64,000 bases of DNA. It comes from an uncultured Alphaproteobacteria bacterium (GTDB lineage: Bacteria > Pseudomonadota > Alphaproteobacteria > RF32 > CAG-239). The stretch is taken from contig CALXTW010000004.1 of NCBI GenBank assembly GCA_944391515.1, forward strand, positions 1 to 64,000. The letters are read 5' to 3'. The position numbers and the translations under genes were made by a program. The notes beneath the pieces are model-generated. The model ran no database searches. It saw only the letters and a program-made list of their open reading frames with translations, and had not been told where the DNA came from. Each line of letters starts with the position of its first letter. Positions within the stretch are counted from its first letter, which is position 1. Shown piece by piece: positions 42,787 to 52,113 of this stretch.

Positions 42787-43824
42787 TTATGCTTTTAGTT
42801 TTTTTATGAATTCTCCAATTTCGCGATTAACTCTGATTCCATCTTGCGGTGTAACTTTAATGAGGCCAAAGAATCTTGGCTTGATTTTGCTGATTTCAAT
42901 TGGTGAAAAAGTAGCCGGATTGGTGGTTAGCATTTGATAAGCTCCTTCGGCATCTTTATTTGAGGTTTTGAAAAAGTTTTTGACCAATCTTTCTGCATCA
43001 ATTGGGAATTCTTTGTTTTTGATGGCTTCTATATATTTTTGGCTGCGTTCAACGCGGGCTTGATGGGCTTGGTAGATTTCTTTTTCAATCTTGCGACGTT
43101 CAGCTTTTAATTTGCGGGTTTCATATTGGATATCGCATCCTTCCATTTCAATTAAAATCTCAACATAAGAAATTACGGCTAATTGTAAATTTTCATCATT
43201 GGCTTGTTCGGCGAAATCTAAAAGCTCATCATCAGTTCCTCCGGGATTTAATGACGCTAAATCTTGAGGAAATACTTTCAGCATTATATCCCAACCTTGC
43301 ATAATTTCTTTGGAAATACGAATTCCAAGGCGTGGTTTGTAGTGGGGATAAAAATTTTGGGCAGTGAGAGAAGGAGATATAGAAGAGATGTTTTTACTCT
43401 CTGCCATGGTGCGAATCGCAAAAAAGTAGTTTTGATAAGCACGATAAAGGGATTTTTCCGGATCCTCAAGAAGATTGTAGTTTTCTTCATCGCTGTTGTT
43501 GAAAGGTAGGGGAGAAGTGTCTTCAGGGGTTTCTCCGCTTTTTACATTTTCTAAATTTTCTTGGGCATCGTCTAAAGAGTCATCTAATTCGGCATTGATG
43601 AATTCATTCAGTAAACGTTCAAATTCATCTTCTTCATCATTGTTTTGGGGTGCAGGAGAGGTTTTTGTTTCTTGAGTTTGTGTGTCTTCTGCCAATAGGG
43701 CTTTGATGTCTGCTTCGGTTGATGCAGGAACAGACATGGCAGGGGGAATTCTTGATCCTTGAGATATAGGTCTTTTATGTTTTATTTTTTTGAATACCTT
43801 TTTGGGCTGTTGATTATTACTCAT
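42787..43824 (-). CDS. Hypothetical acidic protein of the coupling-protein block
   Basis: A 345-residue soluble protein with a basic N-terminus (KKVFKKIKHKRP), a long acidic Glu/Asp/Asn segment (about 45-125) and a helical C-terminal domain (about 130-345). No family was recognised. GAGGGG precedes the ATG by about 8 bp. It is 13 bp after the small membrane gene at 43837 and probably co-transcribed with the downstream block. Confidence 0.55.
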   Translation of the reverse strand: MSNNQQPKKVFKKIKHKRPISQGSRIPPAMSVPASTEADIKALLAEDTQTQETKTSPAPQNNDEEDEFERLLNEFINAELDDSLDDAQENLENVKSGETPEDTSPLPFNNSDEENYNLLEDPEKSLYRAYQNYFFAIRTMAESKNISSISPSLTAQNFYPHYKPRLGIRISKEIMQGWDIMLKVFPQDLASLNPGGTDDELLDFAEQANDENLQLAVISYVEILIEMEGCDIQYETRKLKAERRKIEKEIYQAHQARVERSQKYIEAIKNKEFPIDAERLVKNFFKTSNKDAEGAYQMLTTNPATFSPIEISKIKPRFFGLIKVTPQDGIRVNREIGEFIKKLKA

Positions 43825-43836
43825 AAAATTACCCCT

Positions 43837-44121
43837 CTAATTTAGATAAATTTGTTGCGGCTCAGTTGTATCTTCGCGAATGATGATGATGCGATCTGAT
43901 TGGTTGGAGCCTTTTACCAAAAGATATATTGTTCCGTTTTCTACTTTAAATGAGGATATTTCACTTCCTTTTTCTTGTCCGAGGTTAATAGATGTTGAGG
44001 CTAGTTCTTGTTTGAATGTTGCCTTTTTATAAATGATGCCTAAAAGACTTATACTCCCTATGACTAATAAAAAGGTTATAAAAAAGACAATCGTTTTGAT
44101 TAATTTTAATTTATCCATCAT
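43837..44121 (-). CDS. Small membrane protein (DUF6476-like)
   Basis: A 94-residue protein with one membrane helix (about 9-31) and a short periplasmic beta-rich domain (SSFKVENGTIYLLVKG, IIIIRED). Layout and position, divergent from rluD-rpoH, match the small alphaproteobacterial family DUF6476. AAGGAT lies before tandem ATGs. First gene of the minus-strand block. Confidence 0.55.
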   Translation of the reverse strand: MMDKLKLIKTIVFFITFLLVIGSISLLGIIYKKATFKQELASTSINLGQEKGSEISSFKVENGTIYLLVKGSNQSDRIIIIREDTTEPQQIYLN

Positions 44122-44203
44122 CTTATCCTTGCATTTTAGCAGATTAATTGTATCTTAACAAATATTATATTCTCAAAAGTGTAAATTTTTTATTGCTAAG
44201 TCC

Positions 44204-45181
44204 ATGGAATTTGATTCTAACATTTTTACCTCGTCGGAAGTTGATGATTGTTCTGCCGGTACACGGGTGGATAAATTTTTGGCGCAAAATATTTCGGAAT
44301 TGTCTCGTTCACAAGTGCAACGACTAATTGAACAAGGAATGGTGAGCTGTGAAGATAGGTTGATTTCTGATTGTGCTTATAAAGTTCGTAAAGGGGAGGA
44401 ATTTCAAGTTGAACTTCCACCTTTAGAGGAGGCAAATCCTGAGCCTGAAGATATTCCATTGAATATTATTTATGAAGATGAGGATTTGATTGTGGTAAAT
44501 AAACCTGCCGGAATGACGGTTCATCCGGCACCGGGGGCTCATAGTGGAACTTTGGTAAATGCGCTTCTCTTTCATTGTAAAGATAATCTTTCCGGAATTG
44601 GGGGAGTTAAACGACCCGGTATTGTTCATCGTATAGATAAAGATACCAGTGGTTTATTGGTGGTGGCTAAAAATGATTTGGCGCACCGTGGTTTAGCCGA
44701 GCAGTTTGCCGAGCACTCTATTGAGCGAACATACCATGCCGTTGTGTATGGTGTGCCCAACCCGTTACAAGGAAAAATTGAGGGAAACATCGGACGAAGC
44801 CGTTATGACCGTAAAAAAATGGCAATTGTACAGATGGGCGGTAAACGAGCTGTTACAAACTATAAAACATTAAAGCTTTGCGGAAATACAGCGGCTTTGG
44901 TGCAATGTAATTTGGAAACCGGACGGACACACCAAATTAGAGTACATTTATCGAGTATAGGCTGTAATCTGATAGGAGATCAGCTCTATGTGAAAAGTTC
45001 TAAAACATCAATTAGCGGTGTTTCTCAAGAGCTCAAAACTTTTATAAATCGTTTCCCTCGGCAGGCATTACATGCCAAAAGTCTTGGGTTTATGCACCCA
45101 CGTACAAAAGATTTTATACAATTTGATTCATCTTATCCGGCCGATATTGAGGAATTGTTGGCTCGTTTAAATTTATCTTGA
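44204..45181 (+). CDS. rluD: 23S rRNA pseudouridine synthase RluD
   Basis: A 325-residue RluA-family enzyme with an N-terminal S4 RNA-binding domain (TRVDKFLAQNISELSRSQ, about 21-80) and the catalytic domain with the conserved Asp in IVHRIDKDTSGLLVVAKN (about 145). It makes pseudouridines in helix 69 of 23S rRNA. It lies directly upstream of rpoH on the same strand, an arrangement common in alphaproteobacteria. Confidence 0.93.
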   Translation: MEFDSNIFTSSEVDDCSAGTRVDKFLAQNISELSRSQVQRLIEQGMVSCEDRLISDCAYKVRKGEEFQVELPPLEEANPEPEDIPLNIIYEDEDLIVVNKPAGMTVHPAPGAHSGTLVNALLFHCKDNLSGIGGVKRPGIVHRIDKDTSGLLVVAKNDLAHRGLAEQFAEHSIERTYHAVVYGVPNPLQGKIEGNIGRSRYDRKKMAIVQMGGKRAVTNYKTLKLCGNTAALVQCNLETGRTHQIRVHLSSIGCNLIGDQLYVKSSKTSISGVSQELKTFINRFPRQALHAKSLGFMHPRTKDFIQFDSSYPADIEELLARLNLS

Positions 45182-45284
45182 TTCTATTATTACGTTTATT
45201 TCTTGTAAAACTAAAAGTTAGGTTGAGTATATATTGAAATTCTAATATTGTTGCCTCTGTCAATTATTTGTGAGGGAGGCTATT

Positions 45285-46157
45285 ATGAATAAAGACTTCA
45301 CTCTGAACGGACTTGACTTTTCACCGGAAGTAAATCTGGTGCGCTATTTACAGAGTATTCGAAAATTTCCTATTCTTTCTCCGGAAAAAGAATATGCTTT
45401 GGCTGTTGAATATAAGAAAAGCCATGACCCAAAAATTGCTCAGCAATTGGTTGATGCTCATTTAAGGTTGGTTGTCAAGGTAGTGGCAAAATATAAAGGT
45501 TATGGTTTACCTGTTAGCGAAATGATTTCTGAGGGAAATATCGGCTTACTGTATGCTGTTAATAAATTTGAGCCAAATAAAGGGTTTCGTTTTTCGACTT
45601 ATGCATTGTGGTGGATTAAAGCCTCTATTCAAAAATATATCTTAAATTCTTGGTCGTTGGTTAAAATAGGAACTACGGCTGCTCAAAAAAAACTTTTCTT
45701 TAATTTGCGAAAAATAAAAAATCAGTTGAATCTTATGGACGATCGTGAACTTTCTCACAAAATTTTAGGTGATATTGCGAAAAGTCTTGACGTGAGTGTT
45801 CAAGAAGTGACGGATATGAATATGCGCCTAAAAGCTCATGATGGTTCACTTAATACTTTAATTGATTCATCTTCTGATAGTGGTAATGAGTGGATTGATT
45901 TTATTTCTGATAAAAAACCTAATCAGGAGGAAAAATTATCTTATTCAGAAACGTTTCTTTATCGGAAACGTTTATTTCTGCAAGCGCTTAGTTGTCTTAA
46001 CTCGAGAGAAAAAGATATTCTATTTAAACGCCGTTTAGTGGAAAAAGCCGTCACTTTGGATGATTTGAGCAAGTTTTATGCTATTTCAAAAGAACGGGTA
46101 CGGCAAATAGAGTTGAATTCAATTAAGAAAATCAGAAAAGCAATTTTTGAGTTATAA
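45285..46157 (+). CDS. rpoH: Heat-shock sigma factor RpoH (sigma-32)
   Basis: A 290-residue sigma factor: region 1.2 (LVRYLQSIRKFPILSPEKE), region 2 (AHLRLVVKVVAKYKGYG, SEGNIGLLYAVNKFEP, FSTYALWWIKASIQ), the RpoH box QKKLFFNLRKIK, and region 4 helix-turn-helix (LDDLSKFYAISKERVRQIE). It directs RNA polymerase to heat-shock promoters. GGGAGG 6 bp upstream fixes the start at 45285 although the frame opens 15 bp earlier. A terminator follows. Confidence 0.95.
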   Translation: MNKDFTLNGLDFSPEVNLVRYLQSIRKFPILSPEKEYALAVEYKKSHDPKIAQQLVDAHLRLVVKVVAKYKGYGLPVSEMISEGNIGLLYAVNKFEPNKGFRFSTYALWWIKASIQKYILNSWSLVKIGTTAAQKKLFFNLRKIKNQLNLMDDRELSHKILGDIAKSLDVSVQEVTDMNMRLKAHDGSLNTLIDSSSDSGNEWIDFISDKKPNQEEKLSYSETFLYRKRLFLQALSCLNSREKDILFKRRLVEKAVTLDDLSKFYAISKERVRQIELNSIKKIRKAIFEL

Positions 46158-46187
46158 AAAGAAAATCCCCAAATGGGGATTTTCTTT
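46158..46187. terminator. Bidirectional terminator after rpoH
   Basis: GAAAATCCCC and GGGGATTTTC form a perfect 10-bp stem with a 4-nt loop, between convergent genes. Confidence 0.85.
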
Positions 46188-46189
46188 GA

Positions 46190-46693
46190 TTAAGCTGTAG
46201 GAGTGGTTCCATTACCTTTAATTCCTTCACCCCAATCCTCTGCTAACTTGCTTAGTTGTTCATCAATCGTTTTGAGACGTTTTTGCGTCATGATTTTATA
46301 AATGTAAATGAACAGATTGGGAACTTCTAAGTAGACAACTAATCCCAATCCGGCAGAACCTAACATGATGATTAAATTAAAAATATCACTAAAGATAAAA
46401 AATGCATCGCGGATGGTAAAATTGCTTATAACATGGAAAAGGTAAATAAATACACCAGCCAGATTAAAACAACCGACAATGACAAGTTTGTTGGTATTGT
46501 TTCTATCTGTTATTAATACCGTGAATGTCGGGAGTAGTCCGATAAGTAAGACGACCATGACCGGAAGTGTGGTCATGACCGCAATTAAAAGTGCCAAGAT
46601 TAGTAATAGTTTTTGAAAAATATTCAGTCGAAAACCATTTCCTCTTTGGGAAGGAAGTTTGCGTATGGGTCTGTTGGAAGGTAGTTTGCTCAT
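46190..46693 (-). CDS. Four-helix membrane protein, partner of the pseudokinase
   Basis: A 167-residue protein with about four membrane helices between residues 25 and 145, a basic N-terminus and a short soluble tail (DEQLSKLAEDWGEG). The ATG overlaps the stop of the pseudokinase gene (ATGA), so translation is coupled and the products may form a complex. The frame is open upstream, but that overlap marks the natural start. No family was recognised. Confidence 0.6.
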   Translation of the reverse strand: MSKLPSNRPIRKLPSQRGNGFRLNIFQKLLLILALLIAVMTTLPVMVVLLIGLLPTFTVLITDRNNTNKLVIVGCFNLAGVFIYLFHVISNFTIRDAFFIFSDIFNLIIMLGSAGLGLVVYLEVPNLFIYIYKIMTQKRLKTIDEQLSKLAEDWGEGIKGNGTTPTA

Positions 46694-48744
46694 TTCAATA
46701 TCCAAAAGAAAAGGTTGAGGACAAAAGATGAAATCATTGTTAAAACTGCTAAAATATTGGCAAAACGCATTGCAACTTCTCGGGCTTCGTCGTCCCATTT
46801 GGCTGAATTGTTTTGTAAATTATTTTTTTCGCTTATGAGCAAGTTGGCATTCTTTAAGGCATTGGCATAGTCTAAGCTGTCTTTTTGTCTGGCTTCTTCA
46901 TTCTCAATGATTTCCGTAATTTCATACAGTTTACCATTTTTATGAATTTTCAGAACTTCGCGTTCCAAATATTTTTGATACTTGACGTTGTGGTAACTCT
47001 TTATTGTCAACATGCAAGCACTTACCAGCCATTTGGCTAAATTTGGAAGCTGTGACGGACCATATTTATTTTGCATATCTGTATAGAGACGTAAAATAGC
47101 ACTCGCTTGCAGAGCTTCGCGTCCGGTGTTTAAGTCGGTTAGAATGCCGTCGATTTTTTTACCCATTTTGCAACGTAGAAATGCCATTATATTACGATCA
47201 TATGGCATTGATGTTACTTTAGAATGTTCATAAGTATGATCCAATGCTCTCAAAATGCGAGGTGCACTGTTTACAAATTCTTCACCCAGTAAAGGACTTA
47301 TGCAGGGTAAATCTTCGTCAAAGTCATACATAATGCGGTCAATACCATAGCCCATATCGCGGCGACTAATATAACTTTTGAATTCTCCGCTATTAGATGG
47401 TGCTCTGATGTTGGTTTGCTCCTGATACCATAATTTAATTAAGTCAGAATTAAATAAATCATAATAAACACTTAAGTTTTCTTTGTTCTTTATGGCCAGA
47501 AATATGGATTTTGGAATTCCTGCCGGAAATAGCCATAGTGTTTTGTATTTTAATGGTAAATGAGGAGCCAGCATTATACAAAGTTTGGATATTAAAAGTT
47601 CTCGACTTGAAGTGTTGTCTGAATTGGTATGGATTAATTTCTCAATTTGAGTATTGAGTTTTTCATTTTCGAGGCCGTTTTTTATCCAATCGCTAATTTT
47701 TCCCGATTTTAATAAATCATAACCTTCTTCCGGATTTAGAAGAAGAGCATAGGCTACTTCGGTTGTGTTATATACTTTTTCTCCGTGAATTGTTAATGAT
47801 TTTTTAGGACGTTCACTATTGGATTGAGGTGTGTTTCCTGGCTTCCCTTCCAGCATGTTGTATGTTTGGAGGTAGGTCCAACGCTCTTCTTCATTGTCAT
47901 TTAACAGACCTCTGAAAATTGTGGCGTAGTGAGCAGAAATTTTGTCGTTTCCCAGGAGAGCTTGATAGCTTCCTTTTTTTAGCTTTAAGCGTAAAATCTC
48001 TTTTGCGGGGAGATCTTCAAAAAAAGAATGCCCCAAATAGAGTTGTAAGCCCAAGACACCGATAGCGTATATATCATCTTGTTCAGAGCCATTACCTCTT
48101 GCTTCTGTTTGAGCCATTAGGCTTTCTATGGTTTCAAATGCTGCAGGTTGGTGAAAAGCCGGAAATGAGGCTAAGCAATCTCCGAGAACAATTCGTTCTC
48201 TAGATTCATCCTTATAATAAATATTGTCGGCACGTATGGCTCGATGAGTGACTCCATAGCCTTTAAGGGCTTCCGTTGCAGAAAGCATTGATAAAAGAAG
48301 GCTTTTAAATTTTTCGGGTTGATTCTTTAGAGAGTAGGCTCCTTGTTCGTCAATTACTCTTCCTCCTTGGGGAACTTCATATATCAGAGCCATATTGCGT
48401 GATTTTTCTTTGTGGTATGATACTACTCCATATTCTACTAATTTCATTATACCAGGATGGTCAATTGATTTTAAATAAGGTAGCAAGGAACTGCGCGGAG
48501 AGGTGTAATTATTACAAATAAGAGCAAATAGTTCTTTTTTGTCGTTGATTTTATCTTCGACTTTATAAGCCTTCCCTCCATTGGTGTCTAACCATGATAA
48601 AGGAGAGGAAAAATCAATGGTATATCTTTCCTTTAGTACATAAACATCATCTTTGCTGCTAACCTGGAAATTTTCTATTAACTCAGGTTCTGTAGCTATT
48701 GAGGGTATGGATTCTGGTTCCTGTTCTGTATTTTCTTCAGTCAT
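46690..48744 (-). CDS. Membrane-anchored pseudokinase
   Basis: A 684-residue protein. Residues about 35-300 follow a Ser/Thr protein-kinase fold: the glycine-rich start, IYEVPQGGRVI hinge, HRAIRADN catalytic loop (167-174), and DDIYAIGVLGLQLYLG (subdomain IX). The catalytic Asp of HRD is Ala, the VAIK lysine is not found (LFALICN), and DFG reads GDC, so catalysis is unlikely. The middle (about 320-640) is helical and unknown; a single helix closes the protein (about 660-684). It probably acts as a scaffold or sensor at the membrane. Confidence 0.7.
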   Translation of the reverse strand: MTEENTEQEPESIPSIATEPELIENFQVSSKDDVYVLKERYTIDFSSPLSWLDTNGGKAYKVEDKINDKKELFALICNNYTSPRSSLLPYLKSIDHPGIMKLVEYGVVSYHKEKSRNMALIYEVPQGGRVIDEQGAYSLKNQPEKFKSLLLSMLSATEALKGYGVTHRAIRADNIYYKDESRERIVLGDCLASFPAFHQPAAFETIESLMAQTEARGNGSEQDDIYAIGVLGLQLYLGHSFFEDLPAKEILRLKLKKGSYQALLGNDKISAHYATIFRGLLNDNEEERWTYLQTYNMLEGKPGNTPQSNSERPKKSLTIHGEKVYNTTEVAYALLLNPEEGYDLLKSGKISDWIKNGLENEKLNTQIEKLIHTNSDNTSSRELLISKLCIMLAPHLPLKYKTLWLFPAGIPKSIFLAIKNKENLSVYYDLFNSDLIKLWYQEQTNIRAPSNSGEFKSYISRRDMGYGIDRIMYDFDEDLPCISPLLGEEFVNSAPRILRALDHTYEHSKVTSMPYDRNIMAFLRCKMGKKIDGILTDLNTGREALQASAILRLYTDMQNKYGPSQLPNLAKWLVSACMLTIKSYHNVKYQKYLEREVLKIHKNGKLYEITEIIENEEARQKDSLDYANALKNANLLISEKNNLQNNSAKWDDEAREVAMRFANILAVLTMISSFVLNLFFWILK

Positions 48745-48869
48745 CAGGGGTATCTTTCATATTATTTTCTTTTGTGCATTTTATATAATAAGGGTTAATA
48801 AAACACAAATATTTTTTGTTTTTTCAAAAAAATACGATAAAATAATCTTTAGTGTGAGTTTTATGTCGG

Positions 48870-49985
48870 ATGTTGGTTGATATGAATGCCTTTGATAATA
48901 CAAGTATTGATTTTTTAGAAGAAATTGCGGATGATGGCGCTACATCCGATTATTCTACACAGCTTAATGAAGATTATGTGTTTGGTTTAGATGGGTTGGA
49001 AAATTTAGATATATCAGAAACACAGCAAAATATTGAAAAAGCACAAAATATACTGAATCCAAATCCTCCCACAGAACAACCAAAAATTTTATCTTCTTTG
49101 GAAAGCTTCTTAGATGAAACCGATGTGCGTTTGAGAGATGTTGTGGAAAAAGTGTTTCGTCGTTCTGATAGGTCTTTTGTGATTGTTCGTGATGATAAGA
49201 TAGAATATGCTAATCAGACTTTTTTGAATTTGTTGGAATGTTCAAATATTGATACTATTTTACATCAAAAGTTTTTGAAATTTGTTGCTAAAGAAGATTG
49301 GGATTTCTTAGCAAAAAATATTGGTGAAATGCTTACCAATAATACTGCGATGGAGATTAGTCTTATTAGTGGGGCTCATAAGGTTATTAAGGCTAAATTT
49401 GATGCAATGTATTTGTTTGATAAACAGCATTTTACTTTTATTTTGATTGGTGAACGCGTCAGTGCCAGAGCTTCAAGTGCCCTTAATATGTATGATCAAG
49501 TAACTGGTTTGCCTAATTTTTATTTATTTGAAGATCGAGTTCAGGTTATTGTTAATTACGAAAATTATAAAGATGTACGACAAAAACGTAATATGATTGC
49601 TGTAGCTTGTGTGGCTTTAGATAATTTTAAGGCTTTAAAATCTCTCGGAATACATGATTTGGCGTTGCGGAAGTTAGCTGAAAATTTAATGTTGACTTTA
49701 CGAAAAACATATACGGTTGCCAGTGGGTTGAAATATCACTTTTGGATTTTATTGCCGGATGTGATGGATGAGGAAACCTTAAAATTAGAACTTAGTAAAA
49801 TTCAAGCCATTTTTAGAGAGCCGATTGCGGATAATTTTACTAATCATGAAATTTCTGCTTCTATCGGTGTGAGTGTTTTTCCGGAGCCGGCAACTTCCGC
49901 TAAAAAGTTGATTGAACAAGCAATCTTGTCTTTGCAAAGAGCTCAAAAAGAAGGCGGAAATCGTATGCAAATTTTTGGGCTTTAG
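48870..49985 (+). CDS. PAS plus degenerate GGDEF protein
   Basis: A 371-residue soluble protein. After an acidic N-terminus come a PAS domain (about 95-200, RSFVIVRDDKIEYANQTFL) and a GGDEF-fold domain (about 210-371; DQVTGLPNFYLFEDR, ISASIGVSVFPEPA, LIEQAILSLQRAQKEGGNRM). The active-site GGDEF is replaced (GLKYHFWILLP), so it should not make c-di-GMP and may be a receptor or scaffold. ATG at 48870 or 48882; neither has a strong ribosome-binding site. The 3' end overlaps the convergent methyltransferase by 4 bp. Confidence 0.75.
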   Translation: MLVDMNAFDNTSIDFLEEIADDGATSDYSTQLNEDYVFGLDGLENLDISETQQNIEKAQNILNPNPPTEQPKILSSLESFLDETDVRLRDVVEKVFRRSDRSFVIVRDDKIEYANQTFLNLLECSNIDTILHQKFLKFVAKEDWDFLAKNIGEMLTNNTAMEISLISGAHKVIKAKFDAMYLFDKQHFTFILIGERVSARASSALNMYDQVTGLPNFYLFEDRVQVIVNYENYKDVRQKRNMIAVACVALDNFKALKSLGIHDLALRKLAENLMLTLRKTYTVASGLKYHFWILLPDVMDEETLKLELSKIQAIFREPIADNFTNHEISASIGVSVFPEPATSAKKLIEQAILSLQRAQKEGGNRMQIFGL

Positions 49986-50749
49986 CCTAAAGTATCGAAA
50001 AATCCTTTTCCAGAACGCAAAATTTGTTGGGTTTGAGGAGTGTAAGTGCCATCATGGTTATGAGTGATGAGTCCCGGCAAGATTTGTGTGGGGGCTTTTG
50101 AATCTTTCTGAGCCGTTATCATGACACGCTTCGCTACTTGTCCTTGTTTGGAAAAAAGCGGAATGATTTTTATCGCGCCGGCTTTACCTTGCAATATTGA
50201 TAGTGTTTCAGTAATAGCTTCTGCTCGATTGATAAAGTATAAATAGCCTCGCGGAGCTGTCATTTTGAGGCAGAAATGTAACCAATCCATAAGGGTTAAA
50301 CCTTGATGATTATGTGCCACTGCCTTGCTCGGATTGGGTGAGGGCATATCATGCTCGCTATAGGGCGGATTGCTAATAACATGCTGAAAACTACAAGGTG
50401 GTATATGTGTTAGTTTTTGGCGAATATCTACATTTTGATAACTTAAGAATTCTGAAAATCCATTGGCTTGTGCGCTTTGATTGGACAGCATACACAGTTC
50501 GCTTTGTAATTCCAAGCCCAAAATTTGTGGTCGTATCGCTTGAAAACGAGATGCTAGACACAAAGATATTGCTCCCGTGCCGGAGCCGACGTCTAGTATC
50601 TTATCTGTACTTTTTACTTTTGAAATTAGAGATGAAACTAATACTGCGTCTGTTGAGGCGCGGTATCCGTTAATGGGTTGGAATATTTTTACCCTTTTAT
50701 CTAACAGATAATCATTGGTATGGTTGAGTGCAGAAATATTGGTTGTCAT
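49982..50749 (-). CDS. TrmN6-like tRNA (adenine-N6)-methyltransferase
   Basis: A 255-residue SAM-dependent methyltransferase. The SAM loop is ILDVGSGTGAISLCLASR (about 50-67) and the N6-adenine motif is NPPY in HVISNPPYSEHD (about 130). Family and length match tRNA1(Val) A37 methyltransferases. It is 2 bp after sua5, so two tRNA anticodon-loop modification genes share an operon. Confidence 0.85.
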   Translation of the reverse strand: MTTNISALNHTNDYLLDKRVKIFQPINGYRASTDAVLVSSLISKVKSTDKILDVGSGTGAISLCLASRFQAIRPQILGLELQSELCMLSNQSAQANGFSEFLSYQNVDIRQKLTHIPPCSFQHVISNPPYSEHDMPSPNPSKAVAHNHQGLTLMDWLHFCLKMTAPRGYLYFINRAEAITETLSILQGKAGAIKIIPLFSKQGQVAKRVMITAQKDSKAPTQILPGLITHNHDGTYTPQTQQILRSGKGFFDTLG

Positions 50750-50751
50750 GT

Positions 50752-51699
50752 CTATTCTTTATAAGCTGCACGTTTGATACGATCGTTTATGGCTAGGCCT
50801 AAGCCTTTGAGCGGAATAGGCGACATACAAATTCCAGTGTAACCCGGTTGACGGTCAGCAAAACGTAAAAACGCAAACAAGCGGCTAGCGGCTTCTTCCA
50901 AATTTCCGGTTGGAGAAAGGTTAATATCTGAGGCGGAAACATCGCCAAAGCCAATAAAAAATTCCCCTTCTTGTCTTGAGGTGGCATTAATTCTTAATGG
51001 TTTACCCGGAGCGTAGTGTTTGAGGAGTTGTCCGGGGGCGCTTGGTTGGTTGGGATTGCCATGAGAGATGAGCACTTGTTCGTTTAAGAAGTCCTCTAAA
51101 GCTTCCAAAGTTGTTCCTCCGGCTCGAAGCAAGACAACTTGTTTATCTGTGACGTCAATAATTGTTGATTCTACACCAACGGCACATTGACCGCCGTCCA
51201 GTATCATATCAACTTTATCGCCTAAACTTTCTTGAACATGATAAGCCGTTGTTGGACTGATAGATTTAAATTTGTTGGCTGATGGGGCAACAATAGGGAC
51301 GCCGCTTTCTTTGATGAGTTGCAAAGCAACCGGATGGGAGGGCATTCTAACCGCTATATTAGGTAAACCCGAACAAGCTAAGTCTATTGCCGGATTGGAA
51401 TCTTTTCTCTTTAGAATAAGTGTGAGCGGACCTGGCCAAAAATGACGTGCGAGATTCATCGCTCTATCATCAGTTTGGGCATATTCCGGTAAGAAGTTAA
51501 TGTCGGCAATGTGGGAAATCAAAGGGTCAAATTGTGGGCGTTGTTTGGCTGAAAAAATTCTGGCAACAGCGCTAGAGAGATAAACATTTGCACCCAATCC
51601 ATAAACTGTTTCGGTCGGAAAAGCAACAAGACCACCATTTTTTATTACGTCGGCGGCTTTTGATATGTTTTCTGCTGATATGTCGTAAATATTACTCAT
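50752..51699 (-). CDS. Threonylcarbamoyl-AMP synthase (Sua5)
   Basis: A 315-residue YrdC/Sua5 enzyme making threonylcarbamoyl-AMP for t6A at position 37 of ANN-decoding tRNAs. Landmarks: GGLVAFPTETVYGLGAN (about 22-38), SAKQRPQFDPL, and SANKFKSISPTTA; the C-terminal Sua5 domain is present (about 215-315), so it is the long form rather than TsaC. Its ATG overlaps the SUKH gene stop by 4 bp. Confidence 0.93.
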   Translation of the reverse strand: MSNIYDISAENISKAADVIKNGGLVAFPTETVYGLGANVYLSSAVARIFSAKQRPQFDPLISHIADINFLPEYAQTDDRAMNLARHFWPGPLTLILKRKDSNPAIDLACSGLPNIAVRMPSHPVALQLIKESGVPIVAPSANKFKSISPTTAYHVQESLGDKVDMILDGGQCAVGVESTIIDVTDKQVVLLRAGGTTLEALEDFLNEQVLISHGNPNQPSAPGQLLKHYAPGKPLRINATSRQEGEFFIGFGDVSASDINLSPTGNLEEAASRLFAFLRFADRQPGYTGICMSPIPLKGLGLAINDRIKRAAYKE

Positions 51700-52112
51700 G
51701 CTTCTATCTTCAATATATAATTTAATGCCGTTTCTAAGTCCTGATATTCTTCTAGCACCTCAAAATCGTCTTTGTCAATGATTTGATAAGTGTTCCATTT
51801 TTGATTATGTCCAAGCAAATCAAATTCATCAAAGCCTAAAAAGATAATGTCTTGTGACAAAGGGTGCGAGATTTGGAGGTTGAAACGACAAATATCATTG
51901 ATTTGTGTATGTTGCTCAAAAATTCCTAATAGCCAAGCATCTTGATATTGAAGACCATTGCAAAAATGCAGAAAATGAAGGTAATCACTCGGGATAGAGG
52001 CAATGTGGTGTTGTGCTAAAATTTGCGTGGCTTGTGAGATTAATGCTTGAGTAAGTGGTTCTCCTTTTGATGGATGAATTTTGTTTTTAATGCGTTTTAA
52101 AAGTGTAAGCAT
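51696..52112 (-). CDS. SUKH (SMI1/KNR4)-like protein, second candidate immunity gene
   Basis: A 138-residue protein with the same layout as 36110-36526: N-terminal helices, IPSDYLHFLHFCNGLQYQD (about 45-63), a WLLGIFE strand, FLGFDEFDLLG, and a final helix LETALNYIL. The ATG at 52112 has AAGGA 9 bp upstream, and comes one base after the stop of the 1031-residue HNH-like gene. The pairing repeats the nuclease/SUKH order of the first locus. It is fused into an operon with sua5. Confidence 0.6.
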   Translation of the reverse strand: MLTLLKRIKNKIHPSKGEPLTQALISQATQILAQHHIASIPSDYLHFLHFCNGLQYQDAWLLGIFEQHTQINDICRFNLQISHPLSQDIIFLGFDEFDLLGHNQKWNTYQIIDKDDFEVLEEYQDLETALNYILKIEA

Positions 52113-52113
52113 T

